Shown here piece after piece: positions 9,554-19,265 of a DNA stretch of 64,000 bases. How positions within the stretch are numbered: position 1 is the stretch's first letter; the number at the start of each line of letters is the position of its first letter. The DNA is from Pseudomonadota bacterium (GTDB lineage: Bacteria; Myxococcota; Myxococcia; Myxococcales; Myxococcaceae), in NCBI GenBank assembly GCA_023423535.1, contig JAFAFL010000133.1, positions 62,001 through 126,000 on the forward strand, written 5' to 3'. Position numbers and translations under genes: made by a program. The notes beneath the pieces were generated by a model. It saw only the letters and a program-made list of their open reading frames with translations, had not been told where the DNA came from and ran no database searches.

Positions 9554-9706
9554 TCAGCGCTTGCGCGGCAGCCCACCCTCCTTCGGGTAGCCGCGCACTT
9601 CCTGCGCCGCGGTCTCGTCGGAGAAGCGGTGTGACTCGGTGGAGAACGCGTGCTCCTCCGCAGAACGTGCGTCGTCGCTGCTCAATGAAACGCGGCTCGT
9701 AGGCAC
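9554..9706 (-). CDS. possible small hydrophilic protein (50 aa)
   Basis: A minus-strand frame from a GTG at 9706 (GGAGAG upstream) to a TGA at 9554 encodes 50 residues, very hydrophilic and rich in Ser, Glu and Arg (AEEHAFSTESHRFSDE, GYPKEGGLPRKR). About nine of ten codons in its second half end in G or C, like the confirmed genes here, which argues for coding. An in-frame ATG at 9739 would add 11 residues. No function is recognised; it could be a chance open frame. Confidence 0.35.
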   Translation of the reverse strand: MPTSRVSLSSDDARSAEEHAFSTESHRFSDETAAQEVRGYPKEGGLPRKR

Positions 9707-9777
9707 GCTCGCTCTCCGGCCGGGTCCGGTGCGCCCCATGTCCGTGAGGGGAATCCGAGGCGACTTCGGCGTGTCCG

Positions 9778-10284
9778 GTGATCCAGACTCCGCGCGTGCC
9801 CTCCCCCACCCGAGGCCCGGCGCATGCCGGGCGTGCCCTGGAAGCGCTGGTCGATGCAGGCGGACCGACGCGCGCGCGCTGGATCCTCTCTCAGCGGCTG
9901 CGTGAGACGCCCGACGACCACTCGCTGTGGGCCGCGCTCGCCTTTGCCTGGTTCGAAGACGGCCGGCTCGAGCCTTCACTCGATGCCGTCGAGCGTGCAC
10001 AGGCGGCCGCGCCTGCCTGTGGCCTCGTGCGTTTCTACCGCGCCAACGTCCTCGCGGCGCTCGGTCAGACCGCACCAGCGCGCGCCCTCTTCCGTTCGCT
10101 CGTCGAAGCCGGAGAGGGACACCTCTCCACCGGAAGCTGCTCCGTCGAACGCGAGCAGGCGAGAAAGATGATCCACCGCTCGCAGGTCTGGCTCGAGCTC
10201 GACGCGCGCTGTGCTGCGCGGATGCCGGAGCCTCTGCTGCGATTGGGACTGCCCGCGCGGGTGCGCGAGCCGCAGATGAACTAG
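9778..10284 (+). CDS. TPR-like helical repeat protein
   Basis: 168 aa from a GTG. Residues ~20-110 read as tetratricopeptide-type helix pairs: ALVDAGGPTRARWILSQRL, HSLWAALAFAWFEDGRL, then SLDAVERAQAAAP and RFYRANVLAALGQTAPARALF, with the small-large residue spacing of TPRs. There is no signal peptide or TM. The C-terminal ~55 residues are unassigned. No Shine-Dalgarno is obvious and the start could be elsewhere. It stands convergent to the lipoprotein gene, and both stop codons lie in an inverted repeat (10278-10318). Confidence 0.6.
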   Translation: MIQTPRVPSPTRGPAHAGRALEALVDAGGPTRARWILSQRLRETPDDHSLWAALAFAWFEDGRLEPSLDAVERAQAAAPACGLVRFYRANVLAALGQTAPARALFRSLVEAGEGHLSTGSCSVEREQARKMIHRSQVWLELDARCAARMPEPLLRLGLPARVREPQMN

Positions 10285-10311
10285 CGGCCCGCGCTCCTGG
10301 CCTCGTGCGCT

Positions 10312-10318
<7 letters not shown>
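10278..10318. terminator. inverted repeat containing both convergent stop codons
   Basis: GAACTAG (10278-10284) and CTAGTTC (10312-10318) are exact complements 27 nt apart. Each arm contains the TAG stop of one of the two convergent genes. It could form a weak bidirectional terminator hairpin; there is no T-tract. Confidence 0.3.
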
Positions 10319-11649
<1,331 letters not shown>

Positions 11650-11688
11650 GTCGTCTTCCTTGGTGGGTGGGTGCTTCAGCTGCTTCGG

Positions 11689-14520
11689 CTACAGCGTCCA
11701 GCCGAGCTGCGCGGAGACCGCGACGCCCGGGCGGTACTGCAGGACCCGATGGCCGCCCTGCAGCAGGGTGATGGAGGAGTTGAGGAGGTTCTGACCGGTG
11801 AGCTTCAGCTGCATGCCGGAGCGGAACTTCTGCGTGACCGAGAGGTCGAGCCGGTGAAAGGGCTGCTCGTACGCGTCGGGGATGCTCTCCACGCCGACCT
11901 CGCTGATGCGCGGGCCGTACACGTTGTAGAGCAGCGCGATGCCGGTGCCGCTCTCCGCGCGGTCCCAGCCGAGGTTGAGGTTCACGATGTACGGCGACTG
12001 TCCCTGCAGCGGCCGCGCGCCCGCCTCACGCACGCCCTGCGCGCCGCCGAGCTCCACCTGCGAGTGCAGCAGCGTGAGGTTCGCGGCCGCGCTGAAGTCG
12101 CTGAGCGTTGAGGTGATGCGGCCGAGCCCCGCGCGCGCCTCGAGCTCCGTGCCGTACACCTCCGCCGAGGCCGCGTTGGCGAAGGAGACGTCGCTGTAGT
12201 TCACGAACACGCGCTCGATGGGGTTCTCGAAGCGCTTGGCGAAGAGGCTCGCGGCGAAGACCTCCTTCTCGCCCGCGAACCACTCGGCGCGCAGGTCTCC
12301 GTTGTGGATGCGAGTCGCGACGAGGTCCTTGTTCCCGCTCACCGCGCCGCGGCGGACGAAGTCGTAGAAGAGGAAGGGCGCAAGCTCCCGGAACGTCGGC
12401 CGCGCCAGCGTGTAGCTGTAGCCCGCGCGCAGGTTCACCTTGTCGCTCAGCGCATAGACGAGCGAAGCGGTGGGAAGCACGTCGCTGTAGGTCTGCCGGC
12501 CGATCTCCGGCTTGCCCTGGGTGATGCTGTAGGGGCTCTGCGCGGTGAGCTCCTGGGTGGAGGTCTCGTAGCGCGCGCCGCCCACGAGCCGCAGCTTCTC
12601 GCCGAGCTGCGCGTCGGCCATGAGGAAGCCGGCGAAGATGCCGAGGTACGCGCGGTAGGCGTCCTCGTTGCGCGTGTCCTCCTGCAGGAGCACGTGGGGC
12701 CCGAGGTTCTCCGCGGCGAAGAGCTCCTCCGGCGTGCCGTGCAGCGCGTCGCCCGCGCCGCCCCGGTAGAAGAAGCGGAAGCGCCGCGCATCGAACTGGC
12801 GGAAGGAGAGCTGGGTGAGCCCGCCCGCCTTCAGCTTCACCGGGCCGACCGGCACCGTCGCCGCGAGCGAGCCGCCGGTGGAGGTCTCGCCGAGCTCCGC
12901 GAAGAAGCGCATCCCGTCGCCGGGCGCGTTGCGGTAGGTGCGCGTGCCCTCGGAGTCGATGCGGTAGGCGTGGTCGCGCGTGTCCGGCTCGGTGCGATCC
13001 ACCCGCGACACGTTCGCCTGCCAGTCGATCGTCGCGTCCGGCACGAGCTGCAGGCGGTGGAAGCCGCGGAGCTGGTTGAAGAAGAGCGCGCGGGAGATGA
13101 ACTGCAGCCGCGTGCCGCTGATGAGCTGGCCCTGGTCGCTCTCGCTCAGCGTGCGCGCGGTCTGGGCGCGGCTGTCGGTCCCGCGGGTGTAGAGCGAGAA
13201 GAGCGTGAGCTCGCTGTCGCTGCCCAGCTGCAGCCCCACGTTGAGCAGCGCGGACAGTCCGGTGCTCTGCGTGCCCAGCTCGACCTCGCCACCGTCGTAG
13301 CTGCGCAGCGCGTTGCCTTCACCGCCGCGATCCACGCGAGCGACCGCAGACCGCTGGATGCCCTCCCGCCGGCTGAGCGTGACGCCCCCGAGCCACCCGA
13401 GCTTCCTCGCGCCACCGCCCGAGCCAGCGAGCGTGACCGAGCTCCCCGCCGACAGCGCGAAGGTCCCGTTGGGAAGCGCCGTGGTTCGCTCCGGGCTCCA
13501 TGCGTTGTTGAAGCGGCGCGCGACGTCACCGCTGAGGTCGCGGCGGATGGGACCGTCCGTGGGCACCTCGCGGGGAAGCCCGCGCGTGCCGTCGTCGAAG
13601 CCGAGCGCATCGAACCTCCCGCCGGCGTGCGCATTGCGCTGCTGGAAGAGCGACTCGCTGTTTCCAGAGAGGCTGACGGACGGTTTGAGCTCGAACTTCT
13701 GCGGGTAGCTGTTCGTCTCGATGAGCAGCGCGCCGCCGCCGAAGGTGCCGGGCAGGTCGGGCGTGTAGGACTTCACCACGTTGAGGTTCGCCAGCAGGCT
13801 CGAAGGGAAGAGGTCGAGCGGTACCGCGGGCTCGTCCGGCTCGGGGCTGGGCATCGGCGCGCCGTTGAGCAGCGTGGCGCTGTAGCGGCCGCCGAGCCCG
13901 CGCAGCAGCACGAACTTGTTGTCCACCACCGTGGCGCTCACCACGCGCTTCACCGCGTCGGAGGCGGCGCTGTCGGGGGAACGGGCGATCTGCTCGGCGC
14001 TGATGGAGTCGGAGACGACCGCGGCCTTCTTCCGTTCGGCGAGCAGCGCGGACTCGGAGCGCTTGTCGGCGCGGACCTCGACCACGTACTCCTGCACCGC
14101 CTCGGCACGTGAAGCGAGCGCCACGTCCAGCTCCAGCGCCTCGCCCGCCTTCACGGTGAGATTGCCGAAGCCGCGGCCCTCGTAGAGGTCGTACCAGACG
14201 CGCAGGTCGTAGGTGCCCGGACGCAGCGGCAGCTCGAAGTGGCCATCCACGTCTGTCACGGTCATCGGCTCGCCGGATGCGCCCTTCACCACCTTCACCG
14301 GCGCGTCGATCAGTGGCTCGCCGGTCTCGGCATCGGTGACCCGACCGCGGATGCCGGTGAAGCGCTTCGTCGGTGCCGTCTCCACGGCGACGTCCTGGGC
14401 TTCGACATCGGTCTGGGCGGGGGCGAGCATCAACAGCGCGGAGAGGACGGCGTGGGCGGGCAAGACGTTGAACCTCGTTGAAGGTGGAAGGGCGTGGGAG
14501 CCGCTTCCGACGGCGCGCAT
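11689..14520 (-). CDS. TonB-dependent outer-membrane receptor with carboxypeptidase-like N-domain
   Basis: About 943 aa from the ATG at 14520 (another ATG at 14541 is in frame). A signal sequence (LPAHAVLSALLMLAPAQ) is followed by a CarboxypepD_reg-like beta-sandwich (RGRVTDAETGEPLIDAPVKV ... GHFELPLRPGTYDLRV), then a plug domain (SISAEQIARSPDSAASDAVK, FVLLRGLGGRYSATLLNG, PGTFGGG) and a ~700-residue 22-strand-type barrel ending in aromatic/leucine residues (VSAQLGWTL). The regulatory-like domain is common in receptors for large or complexed ligands. It lies directly downstream of TonB, ExbB and two ExbD genes, which would energise it. Confidence 0.93.
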   Translation of the reverse strand: MRAVGSGSHALPPSTRFNVLPAHAVLSALLMLAPAQTDVEAQDVAVETAPTKRFTGIRGRVTDAETGEPLIDAPVKVVKGASGEPMTVTDVDGHFELPLRPGTYDLRVWYDLYEGRGFGNLTVKAGEALELDVALASRAEAVQEYVVEVRADKRSESALLAERKKAAVVSDSISAEQIARSPDSAASDAVKRVVSATVVDNKFVLLRGLGGRYSATLLNGAPMPSPEPDEPAVPLDLFPSSLLANLNVVKSYTPDLPGTFGGGALLIETNSYPQKFELKPSVSLSGNSESLFQQRNAHAGGRFDALGFDDGTRGLPREVPTDGPIRRDLSGDVARRFNNAWSPERTTALPNGTFALSAGSSVTLAGSGGGARKLGWLGGVTLSRREGIQRSAVARVDRGGEGNALRSYDGGEVELGTQSTGLSALLNVGLQLGSDSELTLFSLYTRGTDSRAQTARTLSESDQGQLISGTRLQFISRALFFNQLRGFHRLQLVPDATIDWQANVSRVDRTEPDTRDHAYRIDSEGTRTYRNAPGDGMRFFAELGETSTGGSLAATVPVGPVKLKAGGLTQLSFRQFDARRFRFFYRGGAGDALHGTPEELFAAENLGPHVLLQEDTRNEDAYRAYLGIFAGFLMADAQLGEKLRLVGGARYETSTQELTAQSPYSITQGKPEIGRQTYSDVLPTASLVYALSDKVNLRAGYSYTLARPTFRELAPFLFYDFVRRGAVSGNKDLVATRIHNGDLRAEWFAGEKEVFAASLFAKRFENPIERVFVNYSDVSFANAASAEVYGTELEARAGLGRITSTLSDFSAAANLTLLHSQVELGGAQGVREAGARPLQGQSPYIVNLNLGWDRAESGTGIALLYNVYGPRISEVGVESIPDAYEQPFHRLDLSVTQKFRSGMQLKLTGQNLLNSSITLLQGGHRVLQYRPGVAVSAQLGWTL

Positions 14521-14571
14521 CAGGTACCGCGCTGCACGCACGCCGCCGGTAGCGAGTGGGTCGAATGATCG

Positions 14572-15048
14572 TTACGGCCGGGTGACGGTCGCGCCGTTGG
14601 CGGGCTCGTTGACGGCCTCGGTGATCACGGCCACGGTCTTCACCGAGCCGCGCGCGCGATCGATCGCCTGCATCGCGCTGTCCCACGGCACGTCGTCCTC
14701 GGCGTCGAAGAAGAGCACCGCGTCCGTTCGTGCCGCGAAGATGCGGGTGAGCCTGTCGGAGAGCTCCTCTACGGGGATGATCTCCCGGTTCACGCGCAGG
14801 TGGCCGTCGCGACCGAGCGTGAGCACCACCGGAGGTTCGCTCTTCGCGTCGGCCGGAGGAGGCGGCTGCGCGGGGTCGTCCTTCAGCGGCACGCGCGCCC
14901 ACACCTGCTTCGTCATCAGCGGCGTGATGACCATGAAGATGATGAGGAGCACGAGCACCACGTCCACCAGCGGCGTCACGTTCATCGACGGCCGCGGCGT
15001 CTGGCGCCTCGCCTTCTTCGCGGAGCCGCTCGAGAGGTCCATGCCCAT
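14572..15048 (-). CDS. exbD: ExbD/TolR-family proton-channel subunit (second copy)
   Basis: 158 aa. A short cytosolic N-terminus leads to NVTPLVDVVLVLLIIFMV, the single ExbD TM with its essential aspartate (D29), then a periplasmic domain (VPLKDDPAQPPPPA linker, then a beta-alpha fold). It works with ExbB to convert proton-motive force into TonB movement. It begins 3 nt after the stop of the first ExbD. Two ExbD paralogs after one ExbB is a frequent arrangement where hetero-oligomers form. Confidence 0.92.
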   Translation of the reverse strand: MGMDLSSGSAKKARRQTPRPSMNVTPLVDVVLVLLIIFMVITPLMTKQVWARVPLKDDPAQPPPPADAKSEPPVVLTLGRDGHLRVNREIIPVEELSDRLTRIFAARTDAVLFFDAEDDVPWDSAMQAIDRARGSVKTVAVITEAVNEPANGATVTRP

Positions 15049-15051
15049 CGC

Positions 15052-15474
15052 CTAGCCCTCCGCCTTCCCGGCCGAAGCGGCGACGACCTGAAGCATCACG
15101 CCCGGGAACCCGAGCGACCGCGCCTCCGCGAACACGCGCCGGATCTCGGCGTAGTGCGCCGCCTTGTCGCCGCGGATGACGACCTTCCGCTTCGGGTCCA
15201 CGGCGCGGATGGCCTTCAGCGCGTCGTGCAGCTCGGCCTTCTCCACGCGGTCCTTCTCGAGGAACACCGCGCCGTCCTTCGTGACGCTCACCGTCACCGG
15301 AGAGAGCTCGGCCTCCTGCGTTTTCGGGCTGAGGAGCTTCGGCAGGTCGAGCGGGATGCCGCTCTCCGCCTGAGGCATCACCACCATGAAGATGATGAGG
15401 AGCACGAGCACCACGTCCACCAGCGGCGTGACGTTGATGTCCGCGCCGACGGCGCTACGCCGCGGCCTGGGCAT
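15052..15474 (-). CDS. exbD: ExbD/TolR-family proton-channel subunit (first copy)
   Basis: 140 aa from the ATG at 15474, which lies 20 nt inside the ExbB gene; the frame is open further upstream, but that part is antisense-like Arg/Ser-rich and outside the family. The family TM is ADINVTPLVDVVLVLLIIFM with aspartate D20. The periplasmic part contains PVTVSVTKDGAVFLEKDRV and KVVIRGDKAAHYAEIRRVF, a textbook ExbD domain. Confidence 0.92.
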   Translation of the reverse strand: MPRPRRSAVGADINVTPLVDVVLVLLIIFMVVMPQAESGIPLDLPKLLSPKTQEAELSPVTVSVTKDGAVFLEKDRVEKAELHDALKAIRAVDPKRKVVIRGDKAAHYAEIRRVFAEARSLGFPGVMLQVVAASAGKAEG

Positions 15475-16177
15475 CGGCGCCTCCCTCGCGCAGCGCGACG
15501 ACGTTCGCGGTGATCTCCGGCCGCGACTCGAGCGCGTCCACCAGTTGGCCCTTCGCGGTGTCCAGCGCGAGCGACAGCCCATCCACCTGACCGCTGAGGA
15601 AGTTGAAGCCGAGCACCGCGGGGATGGCCACGAGCAGCCCGAGCGCGGTGACGATCAGCGCCTCCGCGATGCCGGCCGACACGGCGCCGAGGCCACCGGA
15701 GCCCTCCATGCTGATGCCCTCGAAGCAGGTGATGATGCCGACGACGGTGCCGAGCAGCCCGACGAAGGGCGCCACCGACCCGACCGACGCGAGCACGTTC
15801 ATCCCGCGGCGCAGGTCCGCGTTGACGAGCTCGACCTTGCGATCGAGCTCACGCCGCGCGAGCTCCACCGGCGTGACCTCGCTCTTCCTGCGCGCGGAAG
15901 CAGAGACGAAGGTCGCCGTGCCCGCCGCGAGCAACTCCGCGAGGTGGCTGTGGGGGTGATACGCGGGCGCGGAGACGAGCCGGTCCAGCGCGCCGGACTC
16001 GAGCCAGCCGCGCGCCTCGATGCCGAGCGCACGCGACGCGCGACGGGAGCGGGAGAAGACGAAGAGCCGCTCGAGAAACACCGCGCTGGCCGCGAGCGCC
16101 ATGAGGATCAGCGTGCCGGCGATGGCGAGGGCGAACGCCCCCATGTGGTCGTAGATGTAGGCGAGATCGAAGGACAC
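15455..16177 (-). CDS. exbB: ExbB/TolQ/MotA-family proton channel
   Basis: 240 aa. Three TM segments: ~13-38 (FALAIAGTLILMALAASAVFLE), ~125-155 (VGSVAPFVGLLGTVVGIIT with FEGI) and ~168-190 (ALIVTALGLLVAIPAVLGFNF). The GLLGTVVGI motif and the long cytosolic loop between TM1 and TM2 are family hallmarks. It forms the pentameric channel around the ExbD TMs. It overlaps the next gene by 20 nt and follows TonB by 41 nt. Confidence 0.93.
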   Translation of the reverse strand: MSFDLAYIYDHMGAFALAIAGTLILMALAASAVFLERLFVFSRSRRASRALGIEARGWLESGALDRLVSAPAYHPHSHLAELLAAGTATFVSASARRKSEVTPVELARRELDRKVELVNADLRRGMNVLASVGSVAPFVGLLGTVVGIITCFEGISMEGSGGLGAVSAGIAEALIVTALGLLVAIPAVLGFNFLSGQVDGLSLALDTAKGQLVDALESRPEITANVVALREGGADAQAAA

Positions 16178-16218
16178 GGTGCGTACCTCTCTGCGTGGTG
16201 GAAGTGGGAGCGGCGGGT

Positions 16219-17001
16219 TCAGCTGTTCCGGAGCCGGAACGGGATGCGGACGGTCTGGAAGACGGCGATGGGCTGGCCGTTGGAGAGCGCGGGCCGATAG
16301 CGCCAGGCCTGCACCGCGGAGAGCGCGGCGGTGCTGAAGGGTTCGTCGCCCTTGAGGACCTCGACCCGCTGCACCTCGCCGCGCGCGCTGACGACGACGC
16401 GGAGGATGACGGTTCCCTCGAGCCCCTTCGCGCGTGCATCGGCGGGGAACTCGGGCGCGGGGTTCGAGTCGAGCGCCACCGGCGGCGTGGCGTTCTCCGG
16501 CAGGTGCACCGGCTTCGCGGCGACGACCGGAGAGGGGGCGGGCGCAGGCGGTGCGTCGGGCGCCTCACCACCCCAGTGACCGGAGCCTTCGGCGTCGTCA
16601 CTCGGCGCCTCTTCCTCTTGCGTGGTGGCCGCGGCGAGCGCCTCGGGAAGCGACTCCTTCTCCTCGGGCTTCTTGAGCGGAACCTCCTTCGGCGCGGCGA
16701 GTGCGGGACGCGGCGGCGGCGTGGCGCGGGCGACGCGAGGCGCTGACGGCTTGCGCGGAGGAGGAGGAGGAGGGGGGGCGACCGGCGCGGGAGGAGGCGG
16801 CGGGGGAGGAGGACGGAAGGCGACCTCGATCGGCGGCTCGGGCTTCTTCTCTGCTGCGTCGTCGCTCGCGTTGGCCCCCGTGATCGAGAGACCGAAGGAG
16901 ATGAGTCCGGCGAGCGCTGCGTAACCTGCGACCGCGACGACTCCCGCGGCGAAGAGGCGCGGCGTGCCGGAGGAACCGCTCTTCTCGAACGTGTCGAACA
17001 T
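16219..17001 (-). CDS. tonB: TonB-family energy transducer
   Basis: 260 aa. One N-terminal TM (~16-40, FAAGVVAVAGYAALAGLISF) is followed by a long proline-rich, Ala/Glu stretch (PPPPPPPPAPVAPPPPPPP) that spans the periplasm, and a C-terminal TonB domain (~185-258: GTVILRVVVSARGEVQRVEV ... AVQAWRYRPALSNGQPI). It transmits ExbB/ExbD energy to the plug of the receptor encoded downstream. It starts 50 nt after the regulator gene and is probably in the same transcript. Confidence 0.93.
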   Translation of the reverse strand: MFDTFEKSGSSGTPRLFAAGVVAVAGYAALAGLISFGLSITGANASDDAAEKKPEPPIEVAFRPPPPPPPPAPVAPPPPPPPRKPSAPRVARATPPPRPALAAPKEVPLKKPEEKESLPEALAAATTQEEEAPSDDAEGSGHWGGEAPDAPPAPAPSPVVAAKPVHLPENATPPVALDSNPAPEFPADARAKGLEGTVILRVVVSARGEVQRVEVLKGDEPFSTAALSAVQAWRYRPALSNGQPIAVFQTVRIPFRLRNS

Positions 17002-17051
17002 GGGCAGCGCGGTGGATACGCGCGGCGCATGGCACGCCCGTCAAACGATCG

Positions 17052-17768
17052 TCACGAGTCTGTGGCGGCGGCGCCCTCGCCTCCGGTTGAGTTCGGCGTG
17101 AGCCGGTAGCCCACGCCGCGGATCGTCTGCACGTAGTCGCGCGCCGGCCCGAGCTTCTCGCGCAGCCGCATCACGTGCGTGTCCACCGTCCGCGTCTCCA
17201 ACGGATTGACAGCGCCCCACACGTGCTCGAGCAGCGCGTCTCGCGACTGCACCTGGCCGGGGCGCGTGAGCAGGTGATGAAGGAGCTTGAACTCGAGCAG
17301 CGTCAGCGTGACCTCCTCGCCGCTGATGAAGCAGCGGTGCGTGAGCGGCTCGAGCCGAACGAGGCCGACGGTCACCACCGGTTGCGCCGGTGCCGTGGCG
17401 CCCGCGCGCCGAAGCACCGCGCCCACGCGCAGCACGAGCTCGCGCACGCTGAAGGGCTTCGTCACGTAGTCGTCCGCGCCGAGCTCCAGGCCCGCGAGCC
17501 GGTCGGTCTCCTCCGATCGCGCGGTGAGCATCACCACCGCCACGCCCGAGGTCGCGGGCGCGCTCTTGAGTCTGCGGCAGACCTCGAGCCCGGTGACGTC
17601 CGGGAGCATGAGGTCGAGCACCACGAGGTCCGGCCGCCGCTCCTGCGCCAGCCGCAGCGCCTCCTCGCCCGCCGTCGCCACCCGCGTCTGGTGCCCGGAC
17701 TTCTGAAGGTTCCACGCGATGAGCTGGGCGAGGTCGCCTTCGTCGTCGCAGATGAGGATGTTCGCCAT
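17052..17768 (-). CDS. OmpR/PhoB-family response regulator
   Basis: 238 aa from the ATG at 17768; the frame extends 13 codons upstream without a receiver match. Receiver domain 1-120: acidic pair D9-D10, phospho-acceptor D52 in VVLDLMLPD, LTAR at ~81 and K104 in DYVTKPF. Winged-helix DNA-binding domain ~140-228 ends in VDTHVMRLREKLG and TIRGVGYRL. No histidine kinase is present nearby. Directly upstream is a direct repeat with 11-bp period resembling a Pho box, so it may regulate itself and the downstream TonB/receptor genes. Confidence 0.93.
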   Translation of the reverse strand: MANILICDDEGDLAQLIAWNLQKSGHQTRVATAGEEALRLAQERRPDLVVLDLMLPDVTGLEVCRRLKSAPATSGVAVVMLTARSEETDRLAGLELGADDYVTKPFSVRELVLRVGAVLRRAGATAPAQPVVTVGLVRLEPLTHRCFISGEEVTLTLLEFKLLHHLLTRPGQVQSRDALLEHVWGAVNPLETRTVDTHVMRLREKLGPARDYVQTIRGVGYRLTPNSTGGEGAAATDS

Positions 17769-17816
17769 GGTGGCGGGCACCTGACCCTCGCGCTGCGGAG
17801 AGCGCATGGCGCCGCG

Positions 17817-17832
17817 GTGACGAATGCGTGAC
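17817..17832 (-). promoter_or_regulatory. Pho-box-like direct repeat upstream of the response regulator
   Basis: On the minus strand AAGTCAC, 4 nt, TCGTCAC: two 7-mers with the GTCAC core repeated at an 11-bp period, about 50 nt upstream of the regulator ATG. PhoB-family regulators bind tandem 7-mers spaced at 11 bp, with GTCA in the classical half-site. It could equally serve the divergent glycosyltransferase gene. Confidence 0.35.
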
Positions 17833-17964
17833 TTGTGCGCCTGCCTGTCTGCCGTGCATCCGCGTCCAGTTCCTCACGCTGAGCGCCGATCGACGTCGAG
17901 CGGAGGACGCAGGGCGGTGCGGCGCCGCGAGCCCATGCACAAGCCTCCTGCGGGGGAACGCGAC

Positions 17965-19017
17965 ATGAAGGTGTGCATCTTCGGAGGCTGGCCGAGCGCG
18001 AAGTGGCTGGGGCTGCTGCACGAGCTCGAGCGGTTGGGCAACGAGGTCATCCACTGGGCATCGACCGTGGGAGACGCCGACGTGGCGCGCGCGCTGCCGG
18101 TGGATGCGCCGGTGGTGGCGTACTCGGACTTCACGATGCTCGAGGCTCGGGCTCGCCGCGCGCTGGTGGACGCGGACGCCGCGGTGGTCCTCTCCGACTC
18201 GCCCGACGCGCTGGAGGCGAGCGCGCTGGTGCTCTCGTCGCGGGTTCCCCGCCGCGTGTTCTTCGATCGCGACACGAAGCGGACAGTGGACCTGATGTCG
18301 CGCGCCGAGACGGTCCCGTGGATCGGCGACGCGGGGCTCGGCGGGTTCGACCTCGTGCTCACCAGCACCGGCGGCAGCGCACCGGACGCCCTGCGTGAGA
18401 GCTTCGGCGCGCGGCGCGTCGTCCCCTTCCCCGCGTGGGTGGACACACGCCTGCTGGCCGAGACCGCGGAGCCTGTCGATGAACTCCGCTGCGCGCTCTC
18501 CCTCGTCGCGCATGGGCCGCTGGACGCGCTCTCCGCCGCGAGGGTGGAACACCTCTTCCTCCAGCCCGCGCGTGTCCGGCGCTCCGAGCGCTTCGTGCTC
18601 GCGGGCGCATCCGTTCCCGAAGCGACGCGTGTGCCGCGGAACCTGCAGCACGTGAGCGAGCTGACGGACGAGTCGCACGCGCAGCTCGTCGTCTCCTCGC
18701 GCCTGACCCTGCACCTCGCGGGTGAGGGTCCGGAGCTGTTGCTGGAAACGGTCGCGCGTGGCGGCGCCGTGCTCGCCGAGAGCTTCGACGGCCTGAGCGA
18801 GCTGCTCGAGCCGGGAGAGGAAGTGCTCGTCGCCGCCGACGGCGTGGACGTGCTCGCCGCGCTCTCGCTGGATGAGCTCTTCGTGGAGCGGCTCGCCGAA
18901 GCGGGACGGGCGCGCCTCTACGCGCAGCACACCGTGCACCACCGCGCCCGGCAACTCACCTCGCTCCTCGAGCGCGGCGCCGGCCTCTACCTCGTGGGTG
19001 ATGCCGCGAGCGGGTGA
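17965..19017 (+). CDS. CgeB-like glycosyltransferase (GT4-type fold)
   Basis: 350 aa from the ATG at 17965, chosen because GGGGAA lies 8 nt upstream and the Rossmann start KVCIFGGWPSAKWLGLLHEL follows at once. The N-terminal half is a GT-B domain with CgeB-like features (VVLSDSPDALEA, GGFDLVLTSTGG). The C-terminal half matches the Glyco_trans_1_2 family: LLLETVARGGAVLAESFDG, LEPGEEVLVAADG and the tail HTVHHRARQLTSLL. It likely transfers a sugar in the cytosol to an envelope or spore-coat polymer; the substrate is unknown. It is divergent from the regulator and has no obvious partner. Confidence 0.78.
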   Translation: MKVCIFGGWPSAKWLGLLHELERLGNEVIHWASTVGDADVARALPVDAPVVAYSDFTMLEARARRALVDADAAVVLSDSPDALEASALVLSSRVPRRVFFDRDTKRTVDLMSRAETVPWIGDAGLGGFDLVLTSTGGSAPDALRESFGARRVVPFPAWVDTRLLAETAEPVDELRCALSLVAHGPLDALSAARVEHLFLQPARVRRSERFVLAGASVPEATRVPRNLQHVSELTDESHAQLVVSSRLTLHLAGEGPELLLETVARGGAVLAESFDGLSELLEPGEEVLVAADGVDVLAALSLDELFVERLAEAGRARLYAQHTVHHRARQLTSLLERGAGLYLVGDAASG

Positions 19018-19088
19018 CGGTGGGCCAGCACAGTCCGGATCCAGCAAGGGTCCGAGTGCTCACTCTGCTGATGTGGGGGAAATGAGAG

Positions 19089-19161
19089 TGCCCAGGGCCG
19101 GAATCGAACCAGCGACACGGGGATTTTCAGTCCCCTGCTCTACCGACTGAGCTACCTGGGC
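19089..19161 (-). tRNA. tRNA-Phe (GAA)
   Basis: 73 nt. Read on the minus strand from 19161, acceptor GCCCAGG pairs with CCTGGGC, the D-arm is GCTC...GAGC, the anticodon stem is GGGGA/TCCCC-type with loop CTGAAAA (anticodon GAA), and the T-arm has GGTTCGATTCC. The discriminator is A at 19089 and CCA is not encoded. Confidence 0.96.
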
Positions 19162-19265
19162 TTCTCGGGTCCTACGTTCGCCCCGCCGACGGGATTTCTG
19201 CCGACGAAGCGGGCCGCTTCCTACGCGGCCTCGGGGCCGGGATCAAGAGGGATCCGCCAGAGGGC